Source: an uncultured Draconibacterium sp. (GTDB lineage: Bacteria > Bacteroidota > Bacteroidia > Bacteroidales > Prolixibacteraceae). From it: 64,000 nt of DNA. The position numbers and the translations under genes were made by a program. The stretch lies in assembly GCF_963674925.1 (NCBI RefSeq), contig NZ_OY771647.1:2495501-2559500 (forward strand), read 5' to 3'. The notes beneath the pieces were generated by a model, which did not search any database, was not told where the DNA came from, and saw only the letters and a list, made by a program, of their open reading frames with translations. Shown one piece after another: positions 36,328-44,476 of the stretch; the first letter of the stretch is position 1; every line of letters begins with the position of its first letter.

Positions 36328-36584
36328 ATTCAGCAGGTGGCTCTCAGTCACCTGCTGAATTTGTCTGCTACCATACTGCAACGAAGGGTCATGGAATCCG
36401 GCGGATTCAACTATTTATAACCAATGGATTTTTTGAAAAGGATTCGACTCCGGCCGGAGTCGCACAAATTCTTACGGCAACTTCTCTATAAACACACGAT
36501 GCCGAGGCATCATTAAACAGCCCACCCAAAGGGCAGGCTGTCAATGTCAAAAATTATAAATGAAAAACAGAATCCTGGATTCTG
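36328..36584. repeat. Cluster of six different short palindromes
   Basis: Six dyads follow each other in 257 bp: ATTCAGCAGGTG/CACCTGCTGAAT (36328-36360), GAATCC-GGC-GGATTC (36394-36408), the 18-bp perfect palindrome CGACTCCGGCCGGAGTCG (36445-36462), GATGCC-GA-GGCATC (36498-36511), ACAGCC...GGCTGT with an inner CCC/GGG (36517-36541), and CAGAATCC-T-GGATTCTG (36568-36584). Arm sequences differ while symmetry is kept. No gene overlaps. This may be a diverged REP-like element family or a binding or processing region. Confidence 0.85.
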
Positions 36585-36618
36585 CAGTTTTTTGCTTTAC
36601 GGCAGACTTGGCCTTAAA

Positions 36619-36882
36619 TTATTCTGTTTCGTTGTTGTTTTCGTCATCGCTGCTGTTACTTTCTCTTTGTTTGGCTTGTACTGCGACACTTCTGCCACCA
36701 ACCTCGTATAATACTGCCAATGATAAATAGGAATAACGATTTTTTCTAACAAGATTAAACAATTTAAAGGATAGTCGAATTTGTAGGTAATTTACTGATA
36801 TTTGTTCAGAAAATCAATAGGTTAGGTAATCTCTTTGTCTATTTATTGCCATGTAGTATTCGGAATTGATATATTTCGCCAT
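36619..36882 (-). pseudogene. Possible small gene with one in-frame TGA
   Basis: On the minus strand a frame starting MAKYINSEYY runs 22 codons to a TGA and then stays open for 64 more codons, ending in a hydrophilic, acidic tail (NSSDDENNNETE) before TAA. The tail composition looks coded, and one stop would break an 87-residue protein. I recognise no family. It could also be chance in AT-rich DNA. Confidence 0.25.
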
Positions 36883-37316
36883 GTTTGAGGAGATGTTTTT
36901 TGAACGTTCGTTTTCTGCGAAGCGCAGCACACAGGGTAGTTTATGTTAATAATTTTATCGTCTCACAGCCCGGGAATTAAAAAATATGTTTAGTTTTAAA
37001 GCACTAAAGTTGAACACCGTGAATACGCGCCCTGAAATAACAGTAAAAAAATAAGAATAAAATGATAATAGTGTTGTTATACATTCCTTAGAGAAGTGTA
37101 TGACCTTACTTTTTTTTAATACCGGAAGAGACATAAGTGCAATGATGATACATACTAGTTATGGACAAGTTTGAAACAGACAACTTTTGGTGGATTAAGA
37201 ATTACAACCTGAACATCAATAATTAAAAACAAAATAAATTGGAGACCGGATACCATAAAAAAAAACGGGGCGCTACCGAAAAGCCAGATGAGTAGGACAA
37301 CTAATATTTAAACACC

Positions 37317-37760
37317 ATGAATCAAATTTTAAATTTCATTTTACTTGGTTTTATTGGACCGCAAGAATTAATAATCCTTTTAATGATTCCCGCCCTATCC
37401 GTAATACCTTTAATATTTTATTTATTGACTCTTCAAAACACATTTAATGCAATTAGCTCAGAAAACCGTAAAATGCAATCAGGAGAAGTTTGGCTTACTT
37501 TAATTCCATTGTTTGGACTTGTTTGGCAATTTATTATTGTAAATCGATTAGCGGATTCTTTAAAAGCTGAATTTAATACAAAAAATATTATAGTGGATGA
37601 AGAAAGACCCGGAGTTGGAATCGGTTTAGCTTATTGCATCTTATTTTGTTGTAGTATAATCCCTTTCGTTAATTTCTTGACTGGAGTAGCAGGAATTATA
37701 TGTTGGATAATTTATTGGTCAAAAATAAATAACTACAAAATGAAACTTTACCAGTTGTAA
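37317..37760 (+). CDS. Hypothetical membrane protein, 147 aa
   Basis: Three or four predicted membrane segments (LIILLMIPALSVIPLIFYLL; LIPLFGLVWQFIIVN; the long hydrophobic stretch GLAYCILFCCSIIPFVNFLT and beyond). A charged loop lies between helices. Similar proteins without known function are frequent in Bacteroidota (DUF4328-like in general form, not confirmed). It sits alone in an accessory stretch, with AT-rich codon use that differs from the flanking metabolic genes. Confidence 0.7.
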   Translation: MNQILNFILLGFIGPQELIILLMIPALSVIPLIFYLLTLQNTFNAISSENRKMQSGEVWLTLIPLFGLVWQFIIVNRLADSLKAEFNTKNIIVDEERPGVGIGLAYCILFCCSIIPFVNFLTGVAGIICWIIYWSKINNYKMKLYQL

Positions 37761-37986
37761 AAACTTCCAATATAGATAATCACTATTTTATTAGATTTCA
37801 TAAAAAACAACCCATACAAAGAACATATTGCTTAGCAGAGTGCAGTGGTGCGCCAATTGCAAAACGAGAATCCGCCCCGACAACATGTACCAACCGTAAG
37901 CAATCAAAACAATACTATCAGTCAATGATAAAACTTCAGGCAAACAATACAAATCAAATAATTTATAAATAGTTAAAAATCATCTA

Positions 37987-38388
37987 ATGGACCAAAAACA
38001 ATCTTTTAATCTGAATGCCGACTTTTTAGGCGGATTCACCGCAGTTTTTATGAAACTCGTTTTTGTAATTATAGTCGTTTATCTACTTTTATTGATATTA
38101 AATTTCCTGCGCGACAAATTCATTAATAACGAAGCAACAAAGAAAAAGGAGGATATCTCCGATTTACTAATCATACTCAACAAATTATTCTACATCTCCG
38201 GATTTGGGTTCGTAATTGCTAATATTTTTCAGTTTTTACTATCCCAAATTAATAGCCATCACGGTAATATGCCGGCAATGAATTTCAGAGGCGAATGGGA
38301 ATATTTGACCTTTGGAATTATCATAATCTTTGTGGGTATAGGCTTTAAGGTGGCCAATAAGATTTTACAAAAGAACAAAACGGAATAA
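37987..38388 (+). CDS. Hypothetical membrane protein, 133 aa
   Basis: Three predicted membrane helices (AVFMKLVFVIIVVYLLLLIL; LFYISGFGFVIANIFQFLL; EYLTFGIIIIFVGIGFKVA) and a short cytoplasmic charged loop with Lys/Glu. The layout resembles DUF2975-type small membrane proteins, but no motif proves it. The stop overlaps a frame that looks like the remnant of another gene. Confidence 0.65.
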   Translation: MDQKQSFNLNADFLGGFTAVFMKLVFVIIVVYLLLLILNFLRDKFINNEATKKKEDISDLLIILNKLFYISGFGFVIANIFQFLLSQINSHHGNMPAMNFRGEWEYLTFGIIIIFVGIGFKVANKILQKNKTE

Positions 38389-38389
38389 A

Positions 38390-38515
38390 TGCCGGCCCTG
38401 CAGCAAGGTAGATGTTACAGTGCCCGTTTCAAAGTGCAGCCTGGCGTTTGACTGGAAGGAATACCCTTCGGAATTTGCCAAGAAAACAGGTGTCAACTTC
38501 CAATGCTGGAATTGA
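38390..38515 (+). pseudogene. Gene fragment of unknown origin (C-terminal remnant)
   Basis: A frame of 41 codons beginning just after the previous gene's stop reads like protein: Cys pair CRPC, then VDVTVPVSKCSLAFDWKEYP and a C-terminal KKTGVNFQCWN. It has no plausible start codon. I take it as the leftover end of a lost gene. The evidence is composition only. Confidence 0.25.
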
Positions 38516-38544
38516 AATAACAAAATAGAACTCACTGAAAGCAA

Positions 38545-38964
38545 ATGAAAAGATTTATACTAATCGTATTTATAAGCGTCATTCTTTACGCGTGTGAAAA
38601 TAAGGAAGAAAAAATACTTACCGGTTATGACTGGGAGATTGAAAAAGTGATCGATCTCGGCACCGGAGCAATTAATCAGACCGGAAAGGACAACGAGAAA
38701 ATATGGAGTTTTGCTTCGGATAATACCTATCGGTATAAAACCAAGGCCGATGGAAACGAAAACCTTGTTAAAGGCGAATGGCAACTAGATAACTTCAATT
38801 TGCTAATCCATAATGAGTTTGATTCAACTAAAATTTATATTGAGAAACTGAATTCTGAGGAAATGGTTTGGTTAGTTCAGGGAAATGACTCACTACGATT
38901 TTATCTAAATTCAAAAGCAAAACACGTTGAAGTACCCAATTTCCCAAATACGAATAAACAATAA
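38545..38964 (+). CDS. Hypothetical lipoprotein with lipocalin-like fold
   Basis: 139 aa with a lipobox (hydrophobic stretch ending LYAC, Cys about residue 16). The mature part shows the beta-strand pattern and WxxD/GEWQL turns common to the small Bacteroidota lipocalin-like lipoproteins (TGYDWEIEKVIDLGTG; WSFASDNTYRYKT; VKGEWQLDNFNLLIH). Function is unknown. It is a lone gene in the accessory stretch. Confidence 0.7.
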   Translation: MKRFILIVFISVILYACENKEEKILTGYDWEIEKVIDLGTGAINQTGKDNEKIWSFASDNTYRYKTKADGNENLVKGEWQLDNFNLLIHNEFDSTKIYIEKLNSEEMVWLVQGNDSLRFYLNSKAKHVEVPNFPNTNKQ

Positions 38965-38974
38965 AAGAAATTAA

Positions 38975-39130
38975 AACCAGAATTTCTCATTGCTAAATTT
39001 CGTTATAGAAGGAGAGCGACATACAGGGGTGGCGGCAGAGGGATATACCCGAGGATTAAGATGGATTTTCAAGGACATGGCACCAACCGGACCAAGTGGT
39101 TTAGCTAAAGCTTTTGGCGAAACTGAGTGA
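38975..39130 (+). pseudogene. Remnant C-terminus of an esterase-like alpha/beta hydrolase
   Basis: A 51-codon frame without a start reads NFVIEGERHTGVAAEGYTRG and then LRWIFKDMAPTGPSG. The His in a GERHT context followed by a GLRWIF helix is how the C-terminus of the esterase-D-like (PF00756-type) hydrolases usually looks, including the catalytic His. The N-terminal part is missing, so this is a truncated gene. Confidence 0.4.
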
Positions 39131-39345
39131 TGCTATTCGTTTGTGTTTTGTCGTGAAATCGTTTAGACTGTTGTTCATACCAGCTATAATTCCTTGATTG
39201 TTTACGTTAATCCAAAACTTCCTGCATCTGTCAAGCTTTAATTTTCAATCGAAAAAAATCATAACCAAATCTGAATAGTAAACAAACAAACCGTTGAACA
39301 CTTTGTATTGCACGTCTGTAATATAAAAAACTTGAACAGTTTAAA

Positions 39346-39984
39346 ATGAAAATAGCATTAAATCCGAAGGTGGATAAATACCTTACCGACGGTTGTATGA
39401 GGTGCAAGTATGGCGGAACGCTTCAGTGCAAAGTAAACGATTGGAGGGAAGAGCTGGAATTGCTTCGGCAAATTGTTTTGGAAAGCGGTTTAAGGGAAGA
39501 AATTAAATGGGGAGTTCCTGTTTATGCGCACAATGGCAAAAACATAGTGATGGTAAACGCGTTAAAAAACTCAGCTAACATTGTTTTTTTCAAAGGCGTA
39601 CTTTTAGCCGATGAGCATAAAATTCTGCAACAACAGGGAAATGTACAATCTAGCCGGTTGGTAAAATTCACAAACACGAAAGAAATTGAGAAACTGGAAG
39701 ACGTTTTAGGCTTATATATTACTGAAGCAATAGAAATAGAAAAAAGTGGAAAAAAGGTAGAATTGAAGAAGAACCCGGAACCCGTTCCAGATGAGCTGTT
39801 GCTGGCCTTTGAAGAAGATCCGTTATTTATGAATGCGTTTTATGCTTTAACGCCAGGCCGCCAGAGAGGCTACATTATATATTTTTCGCAACCCAAACAA
39901 GCACAAACCAGGGGAAAAAGAATCGAAAAATATAAACAACAGATTTTTGATGGGGTTGGATTGCATGATAAGTATAAACGGTAA
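39346..39984 (+). CDS. DUF1801/YdeI-OmdA family protein
   Basis: 212 aa, cytoplasmic. The first 130 residues carry a DUF1801 fold (LRQIVLESGLREEIKWGVPV, KNIVMVNALKNSANIVFFKG). The C-terminal 60 residues form the OmdA/YdeI part (VPDELLLAFEEDPLFMNAF, ALTPGRQRGYIIYFS, RGKRIEKYKQQI). These proteins are linked in the literature to iron handling and bacteriocin tolerance, but no biochemical role is firm. A C-x2-C motif with another Cys near the start (CMRCKYGGTLQC) is an additional feature. Confidence 0.88.
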   Translation: MKIALNPKVDKYLTDGCMRCKYGGTLQCKVNDWREELELLRQIVLESGLREEIKWGVPVYAHNGKNIVMVNALKNSANIVFFKGVLLADEHKILQQQGNVQSSRLVKFTNTKEIEKLEDVLGLYITEAIEIEKSGKKVELKKNPEPVPDELLLAFEEDPLFMNAFYALTPGRQRGYIIYFSQPKQAQTRGKRIEKYKQQIFDGVGLHDKYKR

Positions 39985-40026
39985 AAGTTATCAAAAAACT
40001 AATATCTAATTTCCAACGTCCGGTAA

Positions 40027-41295
40027 CTAAAACCGCTTTCCCCACCAAAGCTTCAAACGTTCCAGTATTTTCAGCTCGGATGCATTATTTTGTGGCTGGT
40101 AAATGCGGTTGTTTTTAATCTCTTTTGGCAGAAAATCCTGTTCTACAAAGTTGCCGTCGTAAGCGTGAGCGTATTTGTAGTCTTTCCCGTAGCCAATCTC
40201 TTTCATCAACTTGGTAGGTGCATTTCGTATGTGTAGCGGCACCGGAAGATCGCCCGTTTGTTTTACCAGTGCAATGGCATTATCGATGGCTTCGTAGGCC
40301 GAATTACTTTTTGGCGAGGTAGCCAGGTAAATCGTACATTCCGATAAAATAATGCGCGCTTCGGGCATCCCGATTTTATGCACCGCATCGAAAGTATTCT
40401 GTGCCATCAGTAGGCCATTCGGATTGGCCAGGCCAACATCTTCGGCGGCCAGTATCAGCAAACGGCGCGCTATAAATTTAATGTCTTCTCCACCTTCCAG
40501 CATACGTGCCAGCCAGTACACTGCCGCATCCGGGTCGCCACCACGAATACTTTTTATAAATGCCGAAATAATATCGTAGTGCATTTCACCTTTCTTATCG
40601 TATATCGAGAGGTTTTTCTGCAGCTTGTCGGTTACTTTTTTATTGGTAATAACAATGTTATCGCCGTCTTCGCCAAGCGTAACCAGTTCGAGTACGTTTA
40701 GCAGTTTCCGGGCATCGCCACCCGAGTAACGCAATATCGCCGAATCTTCGCGCAGCGTAATTTTTTTCTCCTTAAGAACGGTATCTTTTTTTGCGGCTTG
40801 TTTGATGATCTTTAACAAAGCAGCCTTATCCAAATGTTCCAGAATATAAACCTGGCAGCGCGAAAGCAGGGGAGAGATCACTTCGAACGAAGGATTTTCC
40901 GTTGTAGCGCCAATCAATGTAATGGTGCCATCTTCAACCGCACCCAACAGCGAATCTTGTTGCGATTTGCTAAAACGGTGTATCTCGTCGATAAACAGTA
41001 TCGGATTTGGGCGGCTGAAAAACTGTTGCTTTTTGGCTCTGTCAATCACATCGCGAATATCTTTTACGCCCGAGTTAATGGCGCTTAGCGTGTAAAATGG
41101 CCGATCAAGCGTGTTGGCAATAATTCGCGCCAAAGTAGTTTTTCCCACTCCCGGAGGTCCCCACAAAATGAGTGAGGTTATTTTACCTGAATCGATCAAC
41201 TTGCGCAAAACGGCATTCTTCCCAACAAGATGTTCCTGCCCGATATAATCGTCTAATGTTTTTGGTCGTAAGCGTTCTGCTAATGGTTGATTCAT
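40027..41295 (-). CDS. rarA: Replication-associated recombination protein A (AAA+ ATPase)
   Basis: 422 aa, length as in RarA/MgsA/WRNIP1. N-terminal PLAERLRPKTLDDYIGQEHL, Walker A GPPGVGKTTLA, Walker B FIDEIHRF, sensor 1 IGATTENPSFEV, then the GGDARKLLNVLELV lid and the C-terminal tetramerisation region with ARMLEGGEDIKFIARRLLIL and HIRNAPTKLMKEIGYGKDYKYAHAY (quoted here as two blocks). It acts at stalled replication forks together with single-strand binding protein and clamp loader functions. Confidence 0.96.
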   Translation of the reverse strand: MNQPLAERLRPKTLDDYIGQEHLVGKNAVLRKLIDSGKITSLILWGPPGVGKTTLARIIANTLDRPFYTLSAINSGVKDIRDVIDRAKKQQFFSRPNPILFIDEIHRFSKSQQDSLLGAVEDGTITLIGATTENPSFEVISPLLSRCQVYILEHLDKAALLKIIKQAAKKDTVLKEKKITLREDSAILRYSGGDARKLLNVLELVTLGEDGDNIVITNKKVTDKLQKNLSIYDKKGEMHYDIISAFIKSIRGGDPDAAVYWLARMLEGGEDIKFIARRLLILAAEDVGLANPNGLLMAQNTFDAVHKIGMPEARIILSECTIYLATSPKSNSAYEAIDNAIALVKQTGDLPVPLHIRNAPTKLMKEIGYGKDYKYAHAYDGNFVEQDFLPKEIKNNRIYQPQNNASELKILERLKLWWGKRF

Positions 41296-41648
41296 AATTT
41301 AAGGCAAAAGTGACAAGGCAAAAGTAAAAAAATACAAGGTAAAAGTATAAAGGCAAAAGTAGAAAGTTGAGAACAGCTATGCTGGGCGAAATCCCGACCG
41401 AAGCGTCGGGAGCAAAAGTAGAAAGTTGAGAACAGCTGCGAGTTACAAGTTTCAAGAAGTGAGCGTCTGGCATTCAGGTTCCAAGATTCAGAACTGCTGC
41501 TTATGAGTTTAACAATTCAACAATTTTACAATTTATCAGTTTTGCAATGACCAATGACCAATGTCCAGTGACCAATGACTAATGGCCAGTTTCACAATCT
41601 TCTACAATCTCTTAGTCCCACCGTCTCATTCTCTCACCGTCTCAAAAT
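41296..41648. repeat. Low-complexity intergenic repeats with an exact 26-bp direct repeat
   Basis: The sequence from GCAAAAGT to AACAGCT (26 bp) occurs identically at 41353-41378 and 41412-41437. Between them is a perfect hairpin TCCCGAC-CGAAGC-GTCGGGA (41392-41411). Flanks consist of reiterated words: AAGGCAAAAGT four times, then CAATGACCAATG-type and CACCGTCTCA-type repeats up to the end of the TPR gene. A related element lies at 30755-30945. No gene is supported. Confidence 0.8.
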
Positions 41649-43625
41649 CTAATTACAGTACCGTTTTATAATATTGTAAGCCCCATCGATTCCAAGTTCA
41701 CCGGCACGGCTTAAATCCAGCGCACCACCTTCAATATCATCGAGGAAGATTTTTGTAAGACCACGGTTAAAATAAGCCTCTGCAAATTCAGGCTCCAGGT
41801 CGATGGCCCGATTTAAATCCTCCACGGCACTGCGGTATTCGCCCAGGCGCAGTTTTATAAACGCCCGGTTGTAATAGCCAAAAAAGAAATCGGGATCAAG
41901 AAACAGCGTCACAGCATAATCATCAAGAATTTCCTGGTATTCAACTGTCGTTGGCTTCTCATTGCTGTTATCGTTAATCTTTCCTTCGTTTAATGTCAGC
42001 GAATTGGTTGAACCCACTCCTGCCAGAAGTTCCACCTGCTCTTTTAATTTGTAATGTGTGTTGGCTCGCGTAAAATAGGCCAGCGAATTTTTTTCATCCA
42101 ACGCGATTGCTTTATCCAGGTCGGCAAAAGCATTGTTGTAATCGCCCGTAAGACTATAAAAAATACCACGGTTTAAATAGTTATGCGCATTTTCCTGCAC
42201 CTCGATCTTTTCATTAAAAAACAATATAAAATTCTCGAAAACCGACTGGTAAGTAGTTACCGGCTTGTTCGATATGGAGAGCAAAGGATTGTAGTTGTTC
42301 TCTGCATTTAAATCATCGATTACCACGTTGTAATACTGGAAGCGCTCGTAATCGACCGCATTTTTCTCAAATGCCGAGATAAAGAACATGGGCTGCAGAT
42401 CGATAACAATGTTTTTATTCTGAATCCGGCCATCGTCAACCTCCTCTACTTCCTCCGGAATATCGCGGGTATCTTCAATAACCAAATCCATGCGCATTCG
42501 GCGCCTGCGTCTTTCAGCTTCCATTTCTTCTTTACGTTTTTCTTCATCCGATTTCTGATCGTCGACAGTGGCATTGTTTTGCTGCGACGATTGTTGCTGA
42601 TTGTTTTGCGCCAGCGCCTGCTGGTTCGTCTGCGAATTTTGCTGACTATTGTTTTGCGACGATGATGAATTCTGCTGTTGTTTTTGTTGCTGCTGTTGCT
42701 TTTGTGCCAGTTGTTCGGCATTTATTCTTCGCTGGCTAAAATCGAATTGCGGATTTAGCTGGGCTGCAATTTGGTAGTCCTGCTCATAACCGGGACGGTT
42801 TAATATTTCGCGGGCCATGGCACGGTTAAAATAGGCACTGGCCATTTCCGGATTCAGCTGTATGGCCATGTCGTAATCCATAATGGCACTTTCGTAATCC
42901 TCCAGCTTGTGTTTTACAATACCCCGGTTATTAAAGGCAAGCGCATTTGTGGCATCGAAACGAATACTTTGGTCGTAGTCGCGCAATGCTGATGCATAAT
43001 CTTCCAGCTCAAACCGCGCCAAACCGCGGTTTAGGTAGGCGGCAGCATAATGTGGCCTGATGATAATTACCTGGTTCAAATCGCTGATGGCTCCCTCGAT
43101 ATCGCCGCTTACAATTTTGGCGTTGCTCCGGTTCATTAAGGCATGCGTCGATTTTGGATTTACCTCAAGCGCCTTGTCATAATCTTCAATGGCACCTTCC
43201 AGGTTCTTTAGTGCCAGTTTGGCAATACCGCGGTTGTTGTATATCGATTCATCAGAAGGGTCAAATTCCAGTGCCCGGTCGTAATCCTCAATAGCACGTT
43301 TGTACAGTCTTAGGTTGTGGTACGCCATTCCGCGGTTGTTGTAAGCGCGCGGGTAATAGGGTTTAATTTCAATTGCTTTGTCGTAATCGGCTATGGCGCC
43401 GCGGTAATCTTCCAACGAATGTTTCGCCATTCCGCGGTACAAATAAGCTTCTGCCAAATAAGGCTTAAATTCAATAACAATATTAAAATATTCGATTGCT
43501 CCCGTGTAGTTGCCAATTGATATGCGCGTTCTTCCAACCCTTATAAAGTGGTTGATATTCAATTGTGCTTCGGCCAGGAAACTCATCGACAACAAGAGTG
43601 CAAAAAGTATGGTAAGTTTCTTCAT
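41649..43625 (-). CDS. Exported multi-TPR protein with a Gln-rich linker
   Basis: 658 aa, signal peptide ending AEAQ. About nine tandem TPR units fill residues 25-300 with the usual A-Y-x-N-R-G pattern (YNNRGIAKLALKNLEGAIED and repeats), then a Gln/Asn/Ser-rich low-complexity linker (about 305-365), a basic patch, a unique middle part, and three or four more TPRs from about 490 to the end. TPR arrays are protein-binding scaffolds; the partner is unknown. It ends in YNIIKRYCN. It is a single-gene unit upstream of the repeat region. Confidence 0.9.
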   Translation of the reverse strand: MKKLTILFALLLSMSFLAEAQLNINHFIRVGRTRISIGNYTGAIEYFNIVIEFKPYLAEAYLYRGMAKHSLEDYRGAIADYDKAIEIKPYYPRAYNNRGMAYHNLRLYKRAIEDYDRALEFDPSDESIYNNRGIAKLALKNLEGAIEDYDKALEVNPKSTHALMNRSNAKIVSGDIEGAISDLNQVIIIRPHYAAAYLNRGLARFELEDYASALRDYDQSIRFDATNALAFNNRGIVKHKLEDYESAIMDYDMAIQLNPEMASAYFNRAMAREILNRPGYEQDYQIAAQLNPQFDFSQRRINAEQLAQKQQQQQKQQQNSSSSQNNSQQNSQTNQQALAQNNQQQSSQQNNATVDDQKSDEEKRKEEMEAERRRRRMRMDLVIEDTRDIPEEVEEVDDGRIQNKNIVIDLQPMFFISAFEKNAVDYERFQYYNVVIDDLNAENNYNPLLSISNKPVTTYQSVFENFILFFNEKIEVQENAHNYLNRGIFYSLTGDYNNAFADLDKAIALDEKNSLAYFTRANTHYKLKEQVELLAGVGSTNSLTLNEGKINDNSNEKPTTVEYQEILDDYAVTLFLDPDFFFGYYNRAFIKLRLGEYRSAVEDLNRAIDLEPEFAEAYFNRGLTKIFLDDIEGGALDLSRAGELGIDGAYNIIKRYCN

Positions 43626-43762
43626 TTATGTATTTCTTTCGTACCCTTTTCTTGGCAGGTGTACTTCGTCCGGTTTTTCTAAACAAACAAAAATAGTATT
43701 TTCATAGTTGGATGTAATAAACAGTTAGGTTTTTTAACGAATAGCGACTTAAATCTAAAATT

Positions 43763-44326
43763 ATGTGTAAACGCTGCGATTGGGGAACAAAAAACGAGTT
43801 GATGATCAAATATCACGATGAAGAATGGGGAGTGCCGCTTCATGACGACGATAAATTGTTTGAATTCTTTGTGCTGGAGGGATTTCAGGCCGGTTTAAGC
43901 TGGCAGATTGTGCTGAATAAACGCGAGAATTTTCGAAAGGTATTCGATCATTTTAACCCGCAAAAAGTGGCACAGTATTCCGAAAATAAAATTCAGGAGC
44001 TTATCCGGGATCAGTCAATTATCCGCAATCAGCAAAAGATAAGGGCTTGTGTAAATAATGCACAACGTTTTCTTGAGGTTCAAAAAGAGTTCGGCACCTT
44101 TGATCGTTACATTTGGAAATTTGTAGATTTTAAGCCTGTTCAAAATAGCTTTAAAACGATTGGTGAATTGCCGGCCAAAACCGAACTGTCGGATGCGATA
44201 TCGAAGGACCTGAAATCGCGCGGATTTAAGTTCGTTGGTTCGACAGTAATTTATGCGCACATGCAGGCAACCGGAATGGTAAACGATCACCTGGTTGATT
44301 GCTTCCGTTACCACGAAGTTCAGTAA
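43763..44326 (+). CDS. tag: DNA-3-methyladenine glycosylase I
   Basis: Base-excision repair enzyme, 187 aa, matching Tag length. Marks: CDWGTKNELMIKYHDEEWGVPLHDD (two parts: CDW and YHDEEWGVP), LFEFFVLEGFQAGLSW, REIFRK-type helix and the C-terminal ATGMVNDHLVDCF. The zinc-site residues of Tag are present: Cys near the N-terminus, His in YHDEEWG, and the His/Cys pair in DHLVDC. Removes 3-methyladenine from DNA. Confidence 0.95.
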   Translation: MCKRCDWGTKNELMIKYHDEEWGVPLHDDDKLFEFFVLEGFQAGLSWQIVLNKRENFRKVFDHFNPQKVAQYSENKIQELIRDQSIIRNQQKIRACVNNAQRFLEVQKEFGTFDRYIWKFVDFKPVQNSFKTIGELPAKTELSDAISKDLKSRGFKFVGSTVIYAHMQATGMVNDHLVDCFRYHEVQ

Positions 44327-44405
44327 CTTTAGTCACACAACTCATTACATAACTTTTAATCTGAAAAGCCACCTCTAATTTTTATTAAGTCTACCTTAAA
44401 TTCTC

Positions 44406-44435
44406 TTTTCTAAAAAGAATTAATTGTTAATTTTG
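44406..44435 (+). promoter_or_regulatory. Possible promoter of the C1 peptidase gene
   Basis: TAATTTTG at 44428-44435 fits the -7 element, with a TTTT at 44406-44409 in place of a full TTTG -33 and an 18-nt spacer. The start codon follows 41 bp later. Confidence 0.4.
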
Positions 44436-44476
44436 ACGCTAATTCAAAAAAAGAGGGGTAATAATTTAATAATTAA

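Noticed and set aside
36328..36584. Integron attC sites
   Set aside because: The palindromes are too short and lack the paired core sites, and no integrase gene is nearby.
41296..41648. CRISPR-like array
   Set aside because: Repeats are few, degenerate and irregularly spaced, with no unique spacers of constant length and no cas genes.
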